From contig JAOTWK010000146.1 in the NCBI GenBank assembly GCA_029862935.1, positions 1-8,044 of the forward strand: a stretch of 8,044 nt of DNA. Direction: 5' to 3'. Position numbers and translations under genes: made by a program. The notes under the pieces were generated by a model. The model was given only the letters and a program-made list of their open reading frames with translations, searched no databases and was not told the origin of the DNA. Position 1 is the stretch's first letter; every line of letters starts with the position of its first letter. Of this stretch, positions 5,010 to 8,044 are shown piece by piece. The DNA comes from Gemmatimonadota bacterium (GTDB lineage: Bacteria > Gemmatimonadota > Gemmatimonadetes > Gemmatimonadales > GWC2-71-9).

Positions 5010-6227
5010 AGCGCAACGCTTCGACCGGCGACAGGCGGGCTGCACGGAACGCTGGATAGAACCCGGCAGCGATGCCGACTCCGAGTGACGTCACGAGCGC
5101 CACGGCGGCCATCGGGCCGGTCACGGCGGCGGGCATCTTCATGAAGTGTGCGACCACTCCAGTGAGCGCGGTCCCAAGCCCCAGTCCGACTGCGCCCCCG
5201 AGGGCCGCTATCACCAAGACCTGGGCGACGACCTGGGCAAAGATCTGATGTGCCGATGCACCGAGGGCGAGACGAGTGCCGAACTCCCGCACACGCTCGA
5301 CCACGGAAGCAAGCAGGATGTTGGCGATCACCACTCCGCCACCGACGAGCGAGACGATGCCGACCACCAAGAAGATGAAGTTGAACATCATGAAGAATGC
5401 GGCGTCGTCGTTCCCACCGGCGCCAGAAGGCGTGATATCGAAGTCTTCCACGCCGTGACGCAAGAGGAGCATGTGTTTGACTTGGGCTTCTGCCGCACGG
5501 GTGCCGGTGGGTGTCGTGGCCTTGAGCGTCAGAAAGCCCAGCCGGTCATCGTCACCGGAGTACTGTGTAAAGGCGGTCGTGATCGGGAGATAGGCGCGCT
5601 CGTTACGATATTCCAGCTCGTTGCCGCTCCACACGGCGAAGTAGAACTCTTCGCGCTCCATGACGCCGACAACGGTGTAGTTCTTCCCACCGAGGTTTAC
5701 CAGCTGTCCGAGTGCGCGCTCCGGCCGACCGGCGAACAGGGAATCGGCGTATTTCCAGCCCAGCACGATGACACGTGCGCGGCGGCGCACGTCCAGGTCG
5801 CTCAGGTATCGTCCAAACAGCGGCCGGATGTCATTGATCACGGCGTAGTCCGGTGTCGTGCCGATCACCGGTCCGACGAAGTCGACGTCGCTCACTCTGT
5901 ACTCCAACTGTTGGAACCATCCGGGCGCGACGGCAGAGAGGGATGTCGCGCGGTCCTTGAGATAGGCGGCATCTCGGTAGGTCAGTCTTTCAGACGCCAG
6001 GTCTACCGCCGTCGGCTGCTCGGCCATCTCCCGGTCGCGCACGATGACGGTACCGTAGCCGCCGACCTCGGCGATGAAGTCTTGGGTGTGCTTGGTCTGG
6101 CCGCCGAACAGCGCCAGAACGGTCACGATGCTCGCGGTACCCAGGATCAGACCCAGAAGTGAGAGCAGGGTCTGGCCTGCATGGCGCCGCGCTTCATCAA
6201 ACCCGACGAGCAGGGCCTCCAGGAAGT

Positions 6228-6231
<4 letters not shown>
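5002..6231 (-). CDS. MacB/FtsX-type ABC transporter permease A
   Basis: 409 residues from a GTG at 6231-6229 that overlaps the ATPase stop as GTGA; GGGAAGG (complement of 6239-6245) seven bases upstream is a fair ribosome site. One N-terminal helix lies at about 20-42 ([22 protein letters not shown]). A periplasmic MacB-like core follows (about 45-275), containing [17 protein letters not shown] and [16 protein letters not shown], the typical 'G....y....' and 'VavLG....d.LF' blocks. Three C-terminal helices lie at about 285-308, 333-358 and 370-392. The coupling region reads [20 protein letters not shown], slightly off the usual REIGIRKAxGA, whereas permease B keeps the usual form. This suggests the two permeases form an asymmetric heterodimer rather than two homodimers. 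The protein ends [18 protein letters not shown]. Translation of permease B starts inside its last codons. Confidence 0.92.
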
Positions 6232-6899
<668 letters not shown>

Positions 6900-6903
6900 C
6901 GGG

Positions 6904-8028
6904 TCAGCGCCCGCGCGCCCGTGCGCGCCGTGCTGCTTCGACCGGGTCCTCGAGCGCCACCGAGTCACCTGCGGCCAGGCCGTCGAGCACTTCGACAAAC
7001 GAGAGGTCGCTCAGCCCCAGGGTCACGGGAGCCGTCTCAGTCTCGCCGCCGCCCACCCGATGCACGATGGCTTCGCCCTGTACGAAGAAGACAGCCTCCA
7101 CGGGCAGGCGGATGACGTCGTTACGTGACGGGCCCGCGATGCGCACGTTTGACGTCATGCCTGGTCGCAGGATCCTGGCACCGACCCGGACCTCGATCTC
7201 GACGTCGAAAACCCGTACCCGCTCTTGCTGACGCGCAGCCGGCGGAACGAGACGGACGATCCCGAGAGCCGTGTCGCCGGGGAACGCATCGACGGTGATG
7301 CCCACCGTGTCGCCTTCTGCAACCTTCCCGATGTCCACCTCGTTGATTGCTGCCGAGATCAAGAGTGTAGAGAGATCGGCGATCGTAAACAGCTCAGTCC
7401 CGCCACCGAATGCGCTTGTCCCACCGACGACGGTTTCTCCTTCTTCGACTCCGCGCAGGATCACCACGCCGGCGGACGGGGCCGTGATGCGCGCTGACTG
7501 TGCTTGGTCGGTGGTCCGGACTCCGCTCGCCTCAATGAGCCGAAGTTGTTCACGCGCGGCTTGCAGGCGGTTCTGAGCCTGTTCGAGGGCGACGCGGCTC
7601 GACTCGACATTGGATTCCGAGATGAGCGATTGCGTCTCCAATTCCTGTGCACGCCGGTATTCGCGTCCGAGGTTTCCGACAGAGATTTCAGCGCTGCTGA
7701 TCTCACTCCTCAGCTGTGCGAGCGCGTTGGCCTGCGCGATGTCGGGCACGATCGTCGCGAGTAGCTGGCCCACCCGCACGGAGTCGCCCTCACGCACGTG
7801 CAGGCGGCGCACGACGCCGGAGATGGGCGATTTCACGATGATTTGGCGTTCGGGCTCGACGAGACCTGTTTCCTCGATCGTGACGCGGATGGGCCCACGA
7901 TCGACCACGGCGACGCGGAAGGGATAGGCGCTCGTGTCCTCACCGCCGTTCGCCGCCGAGCACGCAAGCGCGCCGGCCGACAGAACGGTGCAGAGGCCGA
8001 GCCAGGAGGGTGCTCGGGATGTCATCAT
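6904..8028 (-). CDS. Periplasmic adaptor (membrane fusion protein), HlyD/MacA-like lipoprotein
   Basis: 374 residues. ATG at 8028-8026 has AAGG five bases upstream; the adjacent ATG at 8025 is also possible. The N-terminus has a hydrophobic segment (about 9-22) ending ALAC (C23), a near-consensus lipobox, so the mature protein is probably a lipoprotein. A lipoyl-like half-motif is at about 58-95 (IIVKSPISGVVRRLHVREGDSVRVGQLLATI). A coiled-coil hairpin covers about 96-166, alternating Gln/Glu/Arg/Ala with LISESNVESSRVALEQAQ at its turn side. The second lipoyl half, ARITAPSAGVVILRGVEEGETV, follows, then a beta-barrel (TELFTIADLSTLLISAAINEVDIGKV...) and a membrane-proximal domain with LRPGMTSNVRI and VIRLPVEAVF. 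Adaptors of this type bridge an inner-membrane ABC pump to an outer-membrane TolC-like channel. It is the first gene of the operon in the window; its promoter lies beyond base 8044. Confidence 0.93.
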   Translation of the reverse strand: MMTSRAPSWLGLCTVLSAGALACSAANGGEDTSAYPFRVAVVDRGPIRVTIEETGLVEPERQIIVKSPISGVVRRLHVREGDSVRVGQLLATIVPDIAQANALAQLRSEISSAEISVGNLGREYRRAQELETQSLISESNVESSRVALEQAQNRLQAAREQLRLIEASGVRTTDQAQSARITAPSAGVVILRGVEEGETVVGGTSAFGGGTELFTIADLSTLLISAAINEVDIGKVAEGDTVGITVDAFPGDTALGIVRLVPPAARQQERVRVFDVEIEVRVGARILRPGMTSNVRIAGPSRNDVIRLPVEAVFFVQGEAIVHRVGGGETETAPVTLGLSDLSFVEVLDGLAAGDSVALEDPVEAARRARARGR

Positions 8029-8044
8029 TGCAGCCTTGATTGTG

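Noticed and set aside
5146..6162. Long plus-strand open frame (338 codons) opposite permease A
   Set aside because: It is antisense to a clear FtsX-type permease, its predicted protein is rich in His/Asp/Arg without domain pattern, and long antisense frames are expected in GC-rich coding DNA.

Overview
The window is GC-rich, with codon third positions dominated by G and C. It carries four kinds of gene typical of soil or environmental Gram-negative-type bacteria: a 6-bladed beta-propeller-like protein, an ECF sigma factor operon, a secreted PDZ-repeat protein and a MacB-like ABC export operon. The architecture (propeller-type hypotheticals, paired FtsX/MacB permeases, an ECF sigma with a non-zinc membrane anti-sigma partner, EGGRRF-type PDZ proteins) suggests Gemmatimonadota, or possibly Acidobacteriota. 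That assignment is inferred from protein style and was not tested by any search.

Plus strand, 1-3687. Bases 1-483 are the 3' end of a beta-propeller-like protein, followed by a good hairpin terminator (524-560). Next is a stand-alone 138-residue protein that looks like two ACT-like units (681-1097), followed by a very strong perfect 14-bp hairpin (1119-1159). An operon follows: ECF sigma factor (1343-1942), a membrane protein that is probably its anti-sigma factor (1944-2507), and a secreted protein with two PDZ domains and paired cysteines (2533-3687). The stretch between the ACT-like gene and the sigma factor is the most unusual part. Bases 1191-1290 can fold into one long multi-segment imperfect palindrome. 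This ends exactly where a short, well-positioned leader ORF begins (1291-1356, GTG start with AGGAG at 1279-1283). The leader ORF encodes a Pro/Leu repeat peptide from a 9-nt tandem repeat, and it overlaps the sigma start, which has no Shine-Dalgarno of its own. This looks like a translational control device for the sigma factor.

Minus strand, 8028-3732. A convergent operon is read from right to left: periplasmic adaptor (HlyD/MacA-like lipoprotein), ATPase (MacB/LolD-like), FtsX-type permease A and FtsX-type permease B. The junctions are very tight (4-nt gap, 4-nt GTGA overlap, 8-nt overlap), so the four products are probably made together as one tripartite-type exporter or extractor. No outer-membrane TolC-like gene is in the window; it could lie beyond the right edge.

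The two operons converge at 3684-3735. A 7-nt tandem repeat (RTAAGGS, four copies) is followed by inverted copies, supplies stop codons to both strands and can form a bidirectional terminator. No tRNA, rRNA, CRISPR array or insertion sequence was seen.
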